A DNA stretch of 64,000 bases from JAFECT01 sp964432415 (lineage in GTDB: Bacteria; Pseudomonadota; Alphaproteobacteria; Caulobacterales; Caulobacteraceae). The position numbers were made by a program, and so were the translations under genes. Shown piece by piece: positions 46,530 through 55,805 of this stretch. The stretch lies in NCBI GenBank assembly GCA_964432415.1, contig CAYSNW010000002.1, forward strand, positions 62,001 through 126,000, given 5' to 3'. Position 1 is the stretch's first letter. Every line of letters begins with the position of its first letter. The notes beneath the pieces are model-generated. The model made no database searches. It had not been told where the DNA came from and worked only from the letters and a program-made list of their open reading frames with translations.

Positions 46530-47195
46530 ATGAAAGTCCTGATCGTCGAGGACGAGACCCGTCTGGGCCAGTTCCTGAAGCAGGGCCTGTCGGAGCATTC
46601 CCACACCGCCAACTGGGTCGGGAATTGCCGCGACGCCAACAACGCCCTGGCCGAGACCCACTACGACCTGATCGTTCTGGACCTGAGCCTGCCCGACGGC
46701 GACGGCCTCGACCTGGTGCGCGAGTGGCGCGCCTCGGGTTTCAACGAGCCGGTGCTGATTCTCAGCGCCCGGGACGGGCTTGAGGATCGCATCAAGGGCC
46801 TGGACGTCGGCGCCGACGACTACCTGCCCAAACCCTTCAGCCTTGAGGAGCTGCTGGCCCGCATGCGCGCCCTGATGCGGCGCCAGTCGGTGGTCAAGCA
46901 TACGGTGCTCGAGCGCAACGGCATCAAGATGGACCTGCTCGGCCACACGGTGCACCTGAACGACGCACCCGTCGACCTGACCGGCCGCGAATACGCCCTG
47001 CTCGAAATCTTCCTGCAGAACGCCGGCCGCGTGCTGACCCGCACCCTGATCTCCGAAAAGATCTGGTCCTCCCACTATGACGTCGACACCAATCTGCTCG
47101 ATGTCTACATGAGCCGCCTTCGCGCCAAGCTCGAAGGCGCCCTGGGCCGGCCGGTGTTCAAGACCGTACGCGGCATCGGGTACCAGTTGCTGTGA
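46530..47195 (+). CDS. OmpR/PhoB-family response regulator (CusR-like)
   Basis: 221 residues. Receiver domain: MKVLIVEDETRLGQFLKQGL (acidic pair), the phospho-acceptor Asp in LIVLDLSLPDGDGLDLV (about residue 51), Thr/Ser in LILSARD and Lys in YLPKPFSLEELLARM. C-terminal winged helix: VDLTGREYALLEIFLQNAGRVLTRTLISEKIW, ending DVYMSRLRAKLE...VFKTVRGIGYQLL. Closest in style to CusR/CopR. OmpR-type dimers bind direct repeats with 11-bp spacing, the pattern found at six promoters in this locus. Overlaps the kinase gene (GTGA). Confidence 0.93.
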   Translation: MKVLIVEDETRLGQFLKQGLSEHSHTANWVGNCRDANNALAETHYDLIVLDLSLPDGDGLDLVREWRASGFNEPVLILSARDGLEDRIKGLDVGADDYLPKPFSLEELLARMRALMRRQSVVKHTVLERNGIKMDLLGHTVHLNDAPVDLTGREYALLEIFLQNAGRVLTRTLISEKIWSSHYDVDTNLLDVYMSRLRAKLEGALGRPVFKTVRGIGYQLL

Positions 47196-48562
47196 AGTCG
47201 ATCGGGGCGCGGCTGACCTTCTGGTATGCGCTCAGCGCGACGGTCACCCTCGCGATCCTGTTCCTGGCCGGCTACGAATTGCTGGAAAGTCGGCTGGTGC
47301 ATGGCCTGGACCTGCTCAACGAGGCGGAGTTCGCCCAGCTCAAGGCCCGGCTCGGGCCCGACTACCGCAACCTGACTTCCGCGGTGATGGACGAACGCAT
47401 CCGCGCCACCAGCGAGTACGGCAGCGTGCTCTTCTACATCTCCATCGAGGACCCCAAGAGCGAACGGGCCAAGTTCAACTCGCGCAACCTGCATGGCCGC
47501 GACATTCCTGACATCAAGGGCAAGCGCGCCTTCACCGCCGCCATGCCGGGCGCCGGCGACGTCCGCGTCGACGAGTACCTGCTGCCGCCCTTCGACGTGA
47601 CCATCGCCACCTCGGCCCGCGCCGTCGGCGACGGCATGCGGGAATACGTGAAGGTCTGTGTGGCCCTGCTCGGCGCCATGCTCCTGGCCTCCATCGGGAT
47701 CGGGATGGGGCTGAGCCGGTTGCTGCTCAAGCCCGTGCGCCTGATCCGCGAGACCGCGCTTCGCATCGGCTCGAACAATCTGAGCGAACGTATCCCGGTC
47801 GCCGATGTGGAGGACGAGGTCTCCGACCTGGCGCGCCTGCTGAACCAAACCTTCGACCGGCTGGAACGCGCCTTCGACCAGATCCGGCGCTTCTCGGACG
47901 AGGCCTCGCACGAGCTGAAGACCCCCCTGTCGCTGATCCGCCTGCATGCGGAAAAGATGCTGATCGACGGCGACCTGCAGCCGGCGCACGCCGAGGCAGT
48001 GCTGGTCCAGATCGAGGAACTGGCCCGGCTCAACCAGATCATCGACGAACTGCTGTTCCTGTCGAGGGCGGAGGCCAAGGCGGTGGCGTTCCAGCGCAAG
48101 CCGCAGGATCCGGCCCGTCTGGTTGAGAGCTTCGCCCAGGACGCCCAGGCGCTGGCCGAGCATCGGGGATTGCATTTCGCCTCTACCCACGAAGGTGAAG
48201 GGTTGGTGGCTCTGGACGAGAAATGGATCCGCCAGGTCCTGCTCAACGTGCTGACCAATGCGCTGAATGTCTCGCCGCCCGGCGGCACCGTCTCCATGAC
48301 CTCCCGCGTCGGACCCGATGGTTGGCGGGTCGGCATCGAGGATCAGGGGCCGGGACTGACCCCGGACCAGCGCGAACGAATCTTCGAACGCTTCGTACGC
48401 TTCAATGCGCCGGCCGTCGGTGACCGGGGCAGCGGCCTGGGCCTGACCATCTCACGCAGCATCGTGGAGCTTCACGACGGCCGCATCTTCGCCGAGGCTG
48501 CCTCCGTCCGCTCGGGGTTGCGGGTCTCCTTCGTTGTGCCCGCGTTCGAAACGGCGGCCTGA
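47192..48562 (+). CDS. Sensor histidine kinase paired with the response regulator
   Basis: 456 residues, GTG at 47192. First membrane segment LTFWYALSATVTLAILFLAGYELL, a periplasmic sensor of about 130 residues (SRLVHGLDLL to RVDEYLLPPF), second membrane segment YVKVCVALLGAMLLASIGIGMGLS, then HAMP (LLLKPVRLIRETALRIGSNNLSERIPV), the H-box FSDEASHELKTPLSLIRLHAE with the phospho-His, and HATPase motifs LLNVLTNALNVSPPGG (N box), GIEDQGPGLTPDQ (G1) and DRGSGLGLTISRS (G2). The sensor resembles CusS-type in length. Signal unknown. Confidence 0.93.
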   Translation: MKSIGARLTFWYALSATVTLAILFLAGYELLESRLVHGLDLLNEAEFAQLKARLGPDYRNLTSAVMDERIRATSEYGSVLFYISIEDPKSERAKFNSRNLHGRDIPDIKGKRAFTAAMPGAGDVRVDEYLLPPFDVTIATSARAVGDGMREYVKVCVALLGAMLLASIGIGMGLSRLLLKPVRLIRETALRIGSNNLSERIPVADVEDEVSDLARLLNQTFDRLERAFDQIRRFSDEASHELKTPLSLIRLHAEKMLIDGDLQPAHAEAVLVQIEELARLNQIIDELLFLSRAEAKAVAFQRKPQDPARLVESFAQDAQALAEHRGLHFASTHEGEGLVALDEKWIRQVLLNVLTNALNVSPPGGTVSMTSRVGPDGWRVGIEDQGPGLTPDQRERIFERFVRFNAPAVGDRGSGLGLTISRSIVELHDGRIFAEAASVRSGLRVSFVVPAFETAA

Positions 48563-48599
48563 ACCCGCACGCGGCCACGTCCCGCCACCTGAATTTCCT

Positions 48600-48632
48600 T
48601 TAAGCTTTCCGTCAGGTTCTCGTCAGACGAAG
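48600..48632 (+). promoter_or_regulatory. 11-bp direct-repeat array, site 4
   Basis: Three tandem 11-mers beginning TTAAG, GTCAG and GTCAG, 170 bp upstream of the receptor gene at 48803. Confidence 0.5.
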
Positions 48633-48802
48633 CCGGGACTCTTCGCCCGACAGCATGACCCACGTGTGCATGCGTCACTCATCGAGGGGCCTGGCCGTCC
48701 GGGGCGAGAAGAAACCCGACGCCCGTCCGCCGCCACCCCGCCCAGGGCCGAGCTCCGGACGGACAAACAAAAAGTCCGCACAGCGGATGGGAGGGAAGCG
48801 AA

Positions 48803-51034
48803 GTGACTTTCAAGAAGCTTTTGACGATCACAGCCCTGATCGGGATTCCGACCCTGATCGCCACGGCCGCCTTCGCGGACGCCCCCCCTCCGGCCAAAGA
48901 CCCCGCGTCAAAGTCCGCGCCCAAGGATGAGACGGCAAGCGTCGAGGAAGTCGTAGTCACCGGCCGCTTCCTGGACACCGGCGCCAGGAGCGCGAGCAAG
49001 CTCGACATCGACGTGAAAGACACGCCCATGAGCGTGGCCGCCTATACCGGCTCGTTCATGAAGGCGGTGGAGACCAATCAGGTCGCCGACCTCTATCGAT
49101 ACATGACCGGCATCTCGCGCGCCGGCAATACGGGCTACGACCTCACGCTGCGGGGCTTCAAGACCTCGGGCAACGACCGTAACGCCATCATGACCGACGG
49201 CCTGCCCGGCCTGACGGTGCGCTTCGGTTCCCCGCCGACGATCGGCACCGACCACATCGAAGTGGTCAAGGGGCCCGCCTCGATCCTCTACGGCCAGACG
49301 CAGCCCGGCGGCTTCGTCAACATCATCACCAAGAAACCCCGCGCCACGCCATCGACCGACGTCGAGGTGCGCACGTCACGGGGCGTCGGCAGCTTCAACC
49401 GGGCCAAGGGCGTCCTCGGCGCGATCGACTCCACCGGGCCGCTCGATTCCAATGGGACGTTCCTGTACCGGCTCGTCGCCCAGGCCGGATATACGGACGG
49501 TTTCCGCACCAACTCCTACGACCGGCCCGTCTACATCGCGCCGAGCCTGACCTGGAACGTTTCCGACAAGACCCGCGCCACGCTCGAGCTCGAGTACCGT
49601 ACGGTCAAGACCCACTACGACACCTACCTGGTGGCCCCCCACAAGGACATCACCTTCGTCGCTCCGATCGACACCTCCTACCAGGAGCCGGGCGACTATC
49701 TGAAGGAGACGGGCAAGACCGCCACCCTGTTCGTCAATCATGATTTCAGCGACCACCTGCGCGGCAATTTCTCCTACCGCTATGTCGATCACGACGACGT
49801 CGCGAAGGGCTTCGACGTTGTGGCGGTGTTGCCGACCTTCACCGGCGTCTCGCGCCGCGCCCGAGGCCAGGACAACAAGCGGACCTACTCCTTCGGCGAC
49901 GCCAATCTGGTTGGCGACTTCGAAGTGGCTGGCATCAGGAACAAGTTCGTCGTCGGAGCCAACTACGGCACTGAGACCGCTGATCTGAACCGCTTGCAGT
50001 TCTTCAACGCGCCGACCTCCGGAGCCCAGTCGCTGAATATCTCGGTGATCAATCCGGTGTACGGAGTGGCCGGGCCGCTGGACTCCTATCCTCTGGTCAA
50101 CTCCACCACCCCAACCAACCTCAACGACCGATATTCGACCAACAAGGCGACCGGCCTGTACATGTCGGACCTGATCACCTTCACCGACCAGTTCAAGGCC
50201 ATGGTCGGTCTGCGCTATGCGAAGGAAGAACTGACCATCCAGGAGTTGAAACTGACCGGGGTTCCGACCCAGTCGGCGACCACTTCCTCCACCCTGCCGA
50301 TGGTCGGCCTGCTCTACGAGCCCAACGAACACCTGTCGTTCTACACCAGCTACTCGACGTCCTACGTGCCTGTGCCGGCGTCCAATATCGACGTCAACGG
50401 CCTGTATTCCTTCACCCCCACCACCGCGAGCTCGATCGAGTACGGGGTCAAGGGCGACTACTTCAGGCACCACCTGACGTTCACCTTCGCCGAGTTCGAC
50501 ATCAAGAAGAAGAACGTCATCAACACCTTCAGCTGCCCCTTCGGCACCTGCTCCAACCAGGTCGGCGCGGAGGAGGCCAGAGGCTTCGAACTCGAGGCGG
50601 ACGCGCGGCCGATCGACCAGTGGCAGATCACCGCCGGCTGGTCGCACATCAACGGTCGGGTGACGAGCACCAACATCGCCGCTCAAGCCGGCGCTGAACT
50701 GACCAACGTGCCGCTCAACGCCGCCCATCTCTGGACGCGCTATGACGTGCCTGAGGGCGCGTTCAAGAACCTCGGCTTCGGCTTCGGTATATCCTACACC
50801 GGCCAGCGCACCGGACTGCTTCCCACCGCCAGCAGTTCCGCGGTGATGCCGTTGCCCGAATACACCGTCGCGGACGCCGCCATCTATTACCGGTTCCGCA
50901 ACATGGACATCACCTTCAAGGTCTCCAACCTGACCGACAAAATCTACTACGAGAGCGCCGGCTTCACCGGCGACATCAACATCGTGCCCGGCGAGCCCAG
51001 GACCGCGACCCTGAGTTTCCGCGCCCACTTCTGA
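48803..51034 (+). CDS. TonB-dependent receptor 1 (siderophore type)
   Basis: 743 residues from a GTG at 48803 after GGATGGGAGGGAAGCGAA. Signal peptide to about residue 25 (LLTITALIGIPTLIATAAFA). TonB box region EEVVVTGRF (about 48), plug domain (DTPMSVAAYTGSFMKA, LRGFKTSGNDRNAIMTDGLPGL, IEVVKGPASILYGQTQPGGFVNIITKKP) and a beta-barrel that ends YYESAGFTGDINIVPGEPRTATLSFRAHF with a terminal Phe. The PGEPR(T/S) motif is typical of FhuA/FepA-type ferric-siderophore receptors. Heads a presumed operon with the next two genes. Confidence 0.93.
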   Translation: MTFKKLLTITALIGIPTLIATAAFADAPPPAKDPASKSAPKDETASVEEVVVTGRFLDTGARSASKLDIDVKDTPMSVAAYTGSFMKAVETNQVADLYRYMTGISRAGNTGYDLTLRGFKTSGNDRNAIMTDGLPGLTVRFGSPPTIGTDHIEVVKGPASILYGQTQPGGFVNIITKKPRATPSTDVEVRTSRGVGSFNRAKGVLGAIDSTGPLDSNGTFLYRLVAQAGYTDGFRTNSYDRPVYIAPSLTWNVSDKTRATLELEYRTVKTHYDTYLVAPHKDITFVAPIDTSYQEPGDYLKETGKTATLFVNHDFSDHLRGNFSYRYVDHDDVAKGFDVVAVLPTFTGVSRRARGQDNKRTYSFGDANLVGDFEVAGIRNKFVVGANYGTETADLNRLQFFNAPTSGAQSLNISVINPVYGVAGPLDSYPLVNSTTPTNLNDRYSTNKATGLYMSDLITFTDQFKAMVGLRYAKEELTIQELKLTGVPTQSATTSSTLPMVGLLYEPNEHLSFYTSYSTSYVPVPASNIDVNGLYSFTPTTASSIEYGVKGDYFRHHLTFTFAEFDIKKKNVINTFSCPFGTCSNQVGAEEARGFELEADARPIDQWQITAGWSHINGRVTSTNIAAQAGAELTNVPLNAAHLWTRYDVPEGAFKNLGFGFGISYTGQRTGLLPTASSSAVMPLPEYTVADAAIYYRFRNMDITFKVSNLTDKIYYESAGFTGDINIVPGEPRTATLSFRAHF

Positions 51035-51126
51035 CCCCGAAGGGAGGCGCGCCGCGCGCGCCTCCTAAAGGCCCTTTGATTTACCTGTGGGGAGTGGCCG
51101 GAAAACCTCCCGCAAGGAGCGACCCC

Positions 51127-51909
51127 ATGCGCCTGTTCCGCTCCCTGACCCTTGTGCTCGTGGCCGCGCTGGGTTCGCTCGGACCGAACGCGCAGGCCCA
51201 GGCGCCCGCCTCCGTCCCATCTCTGATCCTGACCATCTCGGTTAAGCCCGCGGATAGGCCGGCGCTGCGGGAAGACCTGGCCAAGGCCCAGAGCCGTCGA
51301 CTGCACGAGTGGCGGGAGAAGGGCGTGATCGTGAGCTACCGTCTGCTGTTCAATCGATACGCGGACGCAGGCGCCTGGGACGCGGCCGAGATCCTGACCT
51401 TCCGGGACGCCGCCGCCCTGGCGCGGTGGAACGAGATCGAACGCAGCGCGCCTGCGGGGCTCGACGGCGTCGCCCTGCCTCTGGTCACCGCAATCGGCAG
51501 CACGCCTTCCGACCAGGTCCGGCACGGCTCGAGTTCGCCCCATGGCGCGAGCGGCGACCCGCTGCTGGTCATCCCGTACGACGCTCTCGTCCCAATCCCG
51601 GAGTACCTCCGTTACCTGGATGGCTACACCCTGCCCCAGATGAACGGTTGGATGCAGGACGGCGCGCTGCAGAGCTATGGCCTGCATATCGCCCGCTATT
51701 ACGCCGGGCGGCCCTGGACGGCGATGCTGGTCCTCCAGTACCGGGGCGAAACCGGTCTGGCCCGGCGCGAGGAGGTGGTGGCGAAGGTCCGCGCTCGCCT
51801 GGCCGCCGATGCGGACTGGAAGGCGTTCAGCGACAACAAGAAGGCGATCCGAGCCGAGAAGCAGCTGGTCGTCGCGGACGACCTCGCTTCGGAGGGACCG
51901 GACTTGTGA
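51127..51909 (+). CDS. Secreted protein with EthD/dimeric-barrel-like pattern, unknown
   Basis: 260 residues from the ATG at 51127 with signal LTLVLVAALGSLGPNAQAQA. The mature part seems to contain two similar halves: LILTISVKPADRPALREDLAKAQSRRLHEWREKGVIVSYRLLFNRY, and YLRYLDGYTLPQMNGWMQDGALQSYGLHIARYYAG, each reading as a ferredoxin-like beta-alpha-beta with a hydrophobic/aromatic core. Such dimeric barrels bind heme or small organics in other families; here this is speculation. Its stop overlaps the next start (GTGA), tying it to the reductase. Confidence 0.6.
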   Translation: MRLFRSLTLVLVAALGSLGPNAQAQAPASVPSLILTISVKPADRPALREDLAKAQSRRLHEWREKGVIVSYRLLFNRYADAGAWDAAEILTFRDAAALARWNEIERSAPAGLDGVALPLVTAIGSTPSDQVRHGSSSPHGASGDPLLVIPYDALVPIPEYLRYLDGYTLPQMNGWMQDGALQSYGLHIARYYAGRPWTAMLVLQYRGETGLARREEVVAKVRARLAADADWKAFSDNKKAIRAEKQLVVADDLASEGPDL

Positions 51910-54008
51910 GCCAGCCCATCGCGAGGGCCAAGAAGTCGGCGCAGCCGCTGACCATGCGGCGCCTTCTGCTGCCGATCCATCGCTGGATCGGCATGACGCT
52001 GGGACTCGTGGTCCTGGCCTCGGCGATCACCGGCGCTGGCATGGCGTTCCGAAAAGAACTCGATCCGGTCGTCTACGCCGGGCTTCTGAAGGCGCCCGCC
52101 TGCGCCAGCCGCCTGCCGCTGGACGCCTTTGTCAGCCGGGCGCGCCTGCTCAGGCCCCGGGAAAAGCTCGACTACATCCGCCTGCTGGACCGGGCGGACG
52201 CGCCGGTGATCCTTCGCTTCGCGGACAAGGAGACCCTGTATTTCGCGCCCTGTAGCGGGGTGCTGCTCGGCCATCAGAACCGGTACGAGGGCTTCTTCGG
52301 CCGGCTGGAACAGCTGCATCGCTTCGCCTACGTCAAGAACGGCGGCTGGCTGATGGGCGCGGGGGCCTTGTCCGCCCTGTTCGTCATGGCCGTGGGCGGC
52401 GTGCTGATCTGGTGGCCCCGCGCGCCGCGGCGCTTCGCTGACGGCCTGAGGCTGAACACGCGACTGAAGGGCGCCGCCTTCGAGCTCGACCTTCACCGGA
52501 CACTGGGGGCCTGGGCGGCGATCATGATCGCGGTCAGCGCCACGACGGGTTTGCCCAACGCCTTCGACAATGTCCGGGACGCCCTCAACATCTTTTCCGG
52601 AACGAAGGAGACGCCGCCTCCCAAATCCGCGCCGCCGCCCGGCGCGAAGCCGGCAAGGATCACCATGGAACAGGCCTGGCGCACGGCCCAGGCTTTTTCG
52701 CCACATCCGCGCGAAGCTTTGTTGCACCTGGCCCCGAAGGCTCGAAGTCCGGTCGAAATTTTCCTGATCGGCGCGGACGCACCCCACGCCAACGCCCGGA
52801 CCTACGTCTACCTGGACGCCTATTCCGGCCGGGTCCTGCGTTACGCGCCCTACGCCCGCATGGGGCTCGGCCAGAAAATCTACTACTGGAGCCTGTCCCT
52901 GCACACGGGCGAGCTCGGCGGGATTTGGGGGCAGTTCCTGCTGTTCTTCGGCGCCGCCTCGGTCCCCGTCCTGGCCTGGACCGGCATCGGCGCCTGGCTG
53001 CGGCGCCGAGTCCACGCGGGAAAGGTCAGGCCGCAGACGGCCCGGGCGACGCAGCGGCGAACGGTCAGCGTGGTGCGCGTCGAGCCCGTGTCGCCGGGTG
53101 TCTCGCTCTTTGAACTCGCCGCCGCCGACGGACGCCCCCTGCCCCCCGCATCGCCCGGCGCCCACATCGACGTCGTCGCGGCTCCCGGCTTGGTGCGCCA
53201 ATATTCCCTGATCAATGGCCCGGACGAGAACGACCGCTACCTGATTGCGGTGCGCCGTGATCCCGCTTCTCGCGGCGGCTCCCGCGCCATGCACGACACG
53301 GTCAGCCAAGGCGACAGCCTGAAGATCGGCGAACCGCGCAACCATTTTCCCCTGTCCACGTCGGCGACCAGTCACCTCCTGCTGGCGCGGGGCATCGGGA
53401 TCACCCCCATCCTGGCGATGGCCCGAAAGCTGGCCCACGACGGGGCCGAGTTCCGCGTCGTCCACTTCACGCGTTCGCCAGACCACTCGCCCTTCCGGAC
53501 CCAGCTCACCGGGGCCGAGCTCGCGGCTCACGCCGAATTCCACCACGGCCTGGACCCGGATGCGGAGGACGCGGTGATCGAGGCGCTGGTGGCCACGCGC
53601 CCGCCTGGCGCCCACCTCTATGTCTGCGGCGGCGCCCGGTTCATGGAGTCGGTCGAGCGCGCCTCGGCGCCGGCCTGGCCGCCCGAGGCGGTGCATCGTG
53701 AATATTTCAACGCCAATCCGGACGCCTGGTCCGCCGAGCGGCGCCCCGTACGCGTAACGCTCGCCCGGCGCGGAATCACCCTCGACGTGCCGGCCGAACT
53801 GACTGTCCTGGAAGCGATCCAGAAGGCGGGTGTGACCGTGGAGACCTCTTGTCAGCAAGGCGTCTGCGGGACCTGCCTTACCCGGGTGCTGGCCGGGACG
53901 CCCGACCACCGGGACGCCGTCCTCTCTTCGGCCGAACGGGCCCGCAACGACCGCATGCTGATCTGCGTCTCGCGCGGGGCCTCCGCGGAGCTTACGCTTG
54001 ATCTGTGA
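51906..54008 (+). CDS. PepSY-membrane / ferredoxin-NAD reductase fusion
   Basis: 700 residues. N-terminal PepSY_TM part (about 1-375): RLLLPIHRWIGMTLGLVVLASAITGAGMAF, QLHRFAYVKNGGWLMGAGALSALFVMAVGGVLIWWP, DLHRTLGAWAAIMIAVSATTGLPNAF and YWSLSLHTGELGGIWGQFLLFFGAASV. C-terminal part (about 385-700): FAD-binding RQYSLINGPDENDRY, NAD-binding LLARGIGITPILAMARKL, and a plant-type 2Fe-2S domain CQQGVCGTCL...C (about 650-690), as in VanB/phthalate reductases. It should move electrons from NAD(P)H across to the periplasm or membrane, for example for reductive release of ferric iron. Fusion of these two families is unusual. Confidence 0.88.
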   Translation: MSQPIARAKKSAQPLTMRRLLLPIHRWIGMTLGLVVLASAITGAGMAFRKELDPVVYAGLLKAPACASRLPLDAFVSRARLLRPREKLDYIRLLDRADAPVILRFADKETLYFAPCSGVLLGHQNRYEGFFGRLEQLHRFAYVKNGGWLMGAGALSALFVMAVGGVLIWWPRAPRRFADGLRLNTRLKGAAFELDLHRTLGAWAAIMIAVSATTGLPNAFDNVRDALNIFSGTKETPPPKSAPPPGAKPARITMEQAWRTAQAFSPHPREALLHLAPKARSPVEIFLIGADAPHANARTYVYLDAYSGRVLRYAPYARMGLGQKIYYWSLSLHTGELGGIWGQFLLFFGAASVPVLAWTGIGAWLRRRVHAGKVRPQTARATQRRTVSVVRVEPVSPGVSLFELAAADGRPLPPASPGAHIDVVAAPGLVRQYSLINGPDENDRYLIAVRRDPASRGGSRAMHDTVSQGDSLKIGEPRNHFPLSTSATSHLLLARGIGITPILAMARKLAHDGAEFRVVHFTRSPDHSPFRTQLTGAELAAHAEFHHGLDPDAEDAVIEALVATRPPGAHLYVCGGARFMESVERASAPAWPPEAVHREYFNANPDAWSAERRPVRVTLARRGITLDVPAELTVLEAIQKAGVTVETSCQQGVCGTCLTRVLAGTPDHRDAVLSSAERARNDRMLICVSRGASAELTLDL

Positions 54009-54021
54009 TCCTTAATCGCCG

Positions 54022-54054
54022 TTCAGGCGGCTTTCACCCTGGCTTCAGCCGGGC
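54022..54054 (+). promoter_or_regulatory. 11-bp direct-repeat array, site 5
   Basis: Three tandem 11-mers beginning TTCAG, TTCAC and TTCAG, 52 bp upstream of the gene at 54107. Confidence 0.62.
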
Positions 54055-54106
54055 GCCGTCCTGTCGTCCCAAGCCTCCGAGGGAGGCGCCCAGGAGGAAC
54101 CGCACC

Positions 54107-54649
54107 ATGATCCGCTCCCTGTCGCTCACGGCCGCGCTTGTCGCCGGCGTGATCGCCGCCCAGCCGGCCGTCGCCCAGACCACGCCGGCCGCGGCGCCCG
54201 CCGCTCCGGCCAAGAACTGGACGGCGCCCAAGTACAAGATCTACGCCCAGAAGCTGTCGGACGAGACGATGGCGGCTCATCCTGAACTGCTCAGCGTCAC
54301 CATCCATGGTGTCCCGCCCGGAATGGACAAGGTCTACACCATGTTCGCCGGCTCCTACCCCGATCGCATCGGCAACCCGGATGATCCGGACGATATCGAC
54401 GTGACCGTCAAGGGCATCACCATCCTCGACCCGCGCTGGCATCGCACCAAGGACACGGTGAAGAAGTTCGTGGTCCTCGAGCCTCTGCGCGACGCCAAGG
54501 GCGAAAACATCGGCCTGATCGTCTACGCCTTCAAGACCGACGCCGGGAACGCCGGCGAGCGTGAGTTCGGGGCCAAGGCCATGGACCTGCGCGACGCTCT
54601 GCAGAAGCAGATCCCGAGCTACGCGGCCCTGTTCGAACCCGCGCACTGA
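54107..54649 (+). CDS. Secreted protein of an unrecognised family, single-repeat form
   Basis: 180 residues from the ATG at 54107 with signal LTAALVAGVIAAQPAVAQ. The mature domain contains KYKIYAQKLSDETMAAHPELLSVTIHGVPPG, MFAGSYPDRIGNPDDPDDIDVTVKG and EPLRDAKGENIGLIVYAFKTDAG, which match segment by segment the second half of the protein at 56875 (AHPELLVFAIHATPP, SNIGRIGKAADEDD, NDAKGHRIGALGCVFAFHEG). It looks like a small ligand-binding domain of Cache/PAS type; this is a guess. Same operator array as the other genes of the locus. Confidence 0.65.
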   Translation: MIRSLSLTAALVAGVIAAQPAVAQTTPAAAPAAPAKNWTAPKYKIYAQKLSDETMAAHPELLSVTIHGVPPGMDKVYTMFAGSYPDRIGNPDDPDDIDVTVKGITILDPRWHRTKDTVKKFVVLEPLRDAKGENIGLIVYAFKTDAGNAGEREFGAKAMDLRDALQKQIPSYAALFEPAH

Positions 54650-54657
54650 CGGCCACC

Positions 54658-55710
54658 GTGGCCGTCCGTGGGCCCTCCCTCCTGCTGCTGTCGAGCGCGA
54701 TCCTGGTCGTCGCGCTCGCCGGCACGGCAGCCGCAAGGCCGCACGGCCACAGGCCCGCGGCCGCCCCGCGCATCGTGCTGGCGGTCGATGGCACGAACGA
54801 GACCCGCAACCTGCCGCTGCTGGTCGCCGAGCGGCTCGGCTATTTCCGGGATGAAGGGCTGGTGGTCACGCTGGTCGACAGCCCCGCCACGCCCTCCCCG
54901 GCCGAACTGATGAAGGACGGCCGGGCCGACGGCGCGGTCGCCTTCTATCACCACACCTTCATGTCCCAGGCCGACGACCACCTGGTGACCGAGGCTGTGG
55001 TGACCCTGGGGGTAAGCCCCGGCCTCAAGGTCCTCGTCGCAAAGCGGCTCGAGGGCAAGGTGCGCAGCGCCGGCGATCTCAAGGGCCTGCGGGTCTTCAC
55101 CGGCGGCTCCCAGTCCGGGAAAACCACCAGCGCCAACTGGTTCGCCCGCCGCGGCGGATTGAGAATCGATGACTTCGTCCATTTGGCGCCCGTCGGTCAC
55201 GAACAGATGGCCCGCGCCCTGCGCGACGGCGAGGCCGACGCCATCATCTCCCACGAACCTGACGCCGACGACTTCGTCGCCCAGGGCGACGCTTTCGAAC
55301 TGGCGGACCTGTCGTCGCCGCAGGGAACCCGCGCCGCGCTCGGCGAGCCCTACCCTTCCACGACCGTCTACCTGCCCAGGGCCTACGTCGACGCCCATTC
55401 CGGCGCCGTGCAGCACCTGGTCAACGCCTGTCTGCGGGCGCTTGTCTTCATCAACAGCCACAACGCCGAGGAGATCGCGGCCGTCCTGCCGCCGCTCAAG
55501 GCCGGCAAGGACCGCGTGGTGTTCCTGAAGACTCTGGCCGAAGACAAAAAGATGTTCGCCACCGACGGCCTCATGCCCGCCAGCGCGGCTCGCGAGGAGT
55601 GGTCGGTGATGAGCGCCCTGACCCCGAAGTATCGCTCCATCGACCTGAAGGCCACCTGGAGCAACCGTTTCGTCGAGGCCTGGCGCCGCGCTCATCCCGG
55701 GGCCCTCTGA
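54658..55710 (+). CDS. NMT1/THI5-like (NitT/TauT-type) periplasmic binding protein
   Basis: 350 residues from a GTG at 54658, 8 nt after the preceding stop. Signal SLLLLSSAILVVALAGTAAA. Type II periplasmic binding fold: LPLLVAERLGYFRDEGLVVTLVDSPATPSPAELMKDGRADGAVAFYHHTF, LKVLVAKRLEGKVRSAGDLKGLRVFTGGSQSGKTTSANWF, HEQMARALRDGEADAIISHEPDADDF. Relatives bind nitrate, taurine, sulfonates or pyrimidine precursors. As with the four PstS-like genes, no ABC permease or ATPase is adjacent. Confidence 0.8.
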   Translation: MAVRGPSLLLLSSAILVVALAGTAAARPHGHRPAAAPRIVLAVDGTNETRNLPLLVAERLGYFRDEGLVVTLVDSPATPSPAELMKDGRADGAVAFYHHTFMSQADDHLVTEAVVTLGVSPGLKVLVAKRLEGKVRSAGDLKGLRVFTGGSQSGKTTSANWFARRGGLRIDDFVHLAPVGHEQMARALRDGEADAIISHEPDADDFVAQGDAFELADLSSPQGTRAALGEPYPSTTVYLPRAYVDAHSGAVQHLVNACLRALVFINSHNAEEIAAVLPPLKAGKDRVVFLKTLAEDKKMFATDGLMPASAAREEWSVMSALTPKYRSIDLKATWSNRFVEAWRRAHPGAL

Positions 55711-55747
55711 CCCTCCCGATATGCGCCGGATGCCCCGGCGCGCATAC

Positions 55748-55781
55748 AAAAAGGCCCGAGACATCAGCTGTCTCGGGCCTT
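55748..55781. terminator. Terminator between convergent genes
   Basis: AAGGCCCGAGACA TCAGC TGTCTCGGGCCTT, perfect 13-bp stem. The minus strand has TTTTTT right after the stem, so it ends the YVTN-2 transcript; on the plus strand the T tract is poor. Confidence 0.85.
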
Positions 55782-55805
55782 CGTGTTCAGGCGCAGGAGC
55801 GAAGC

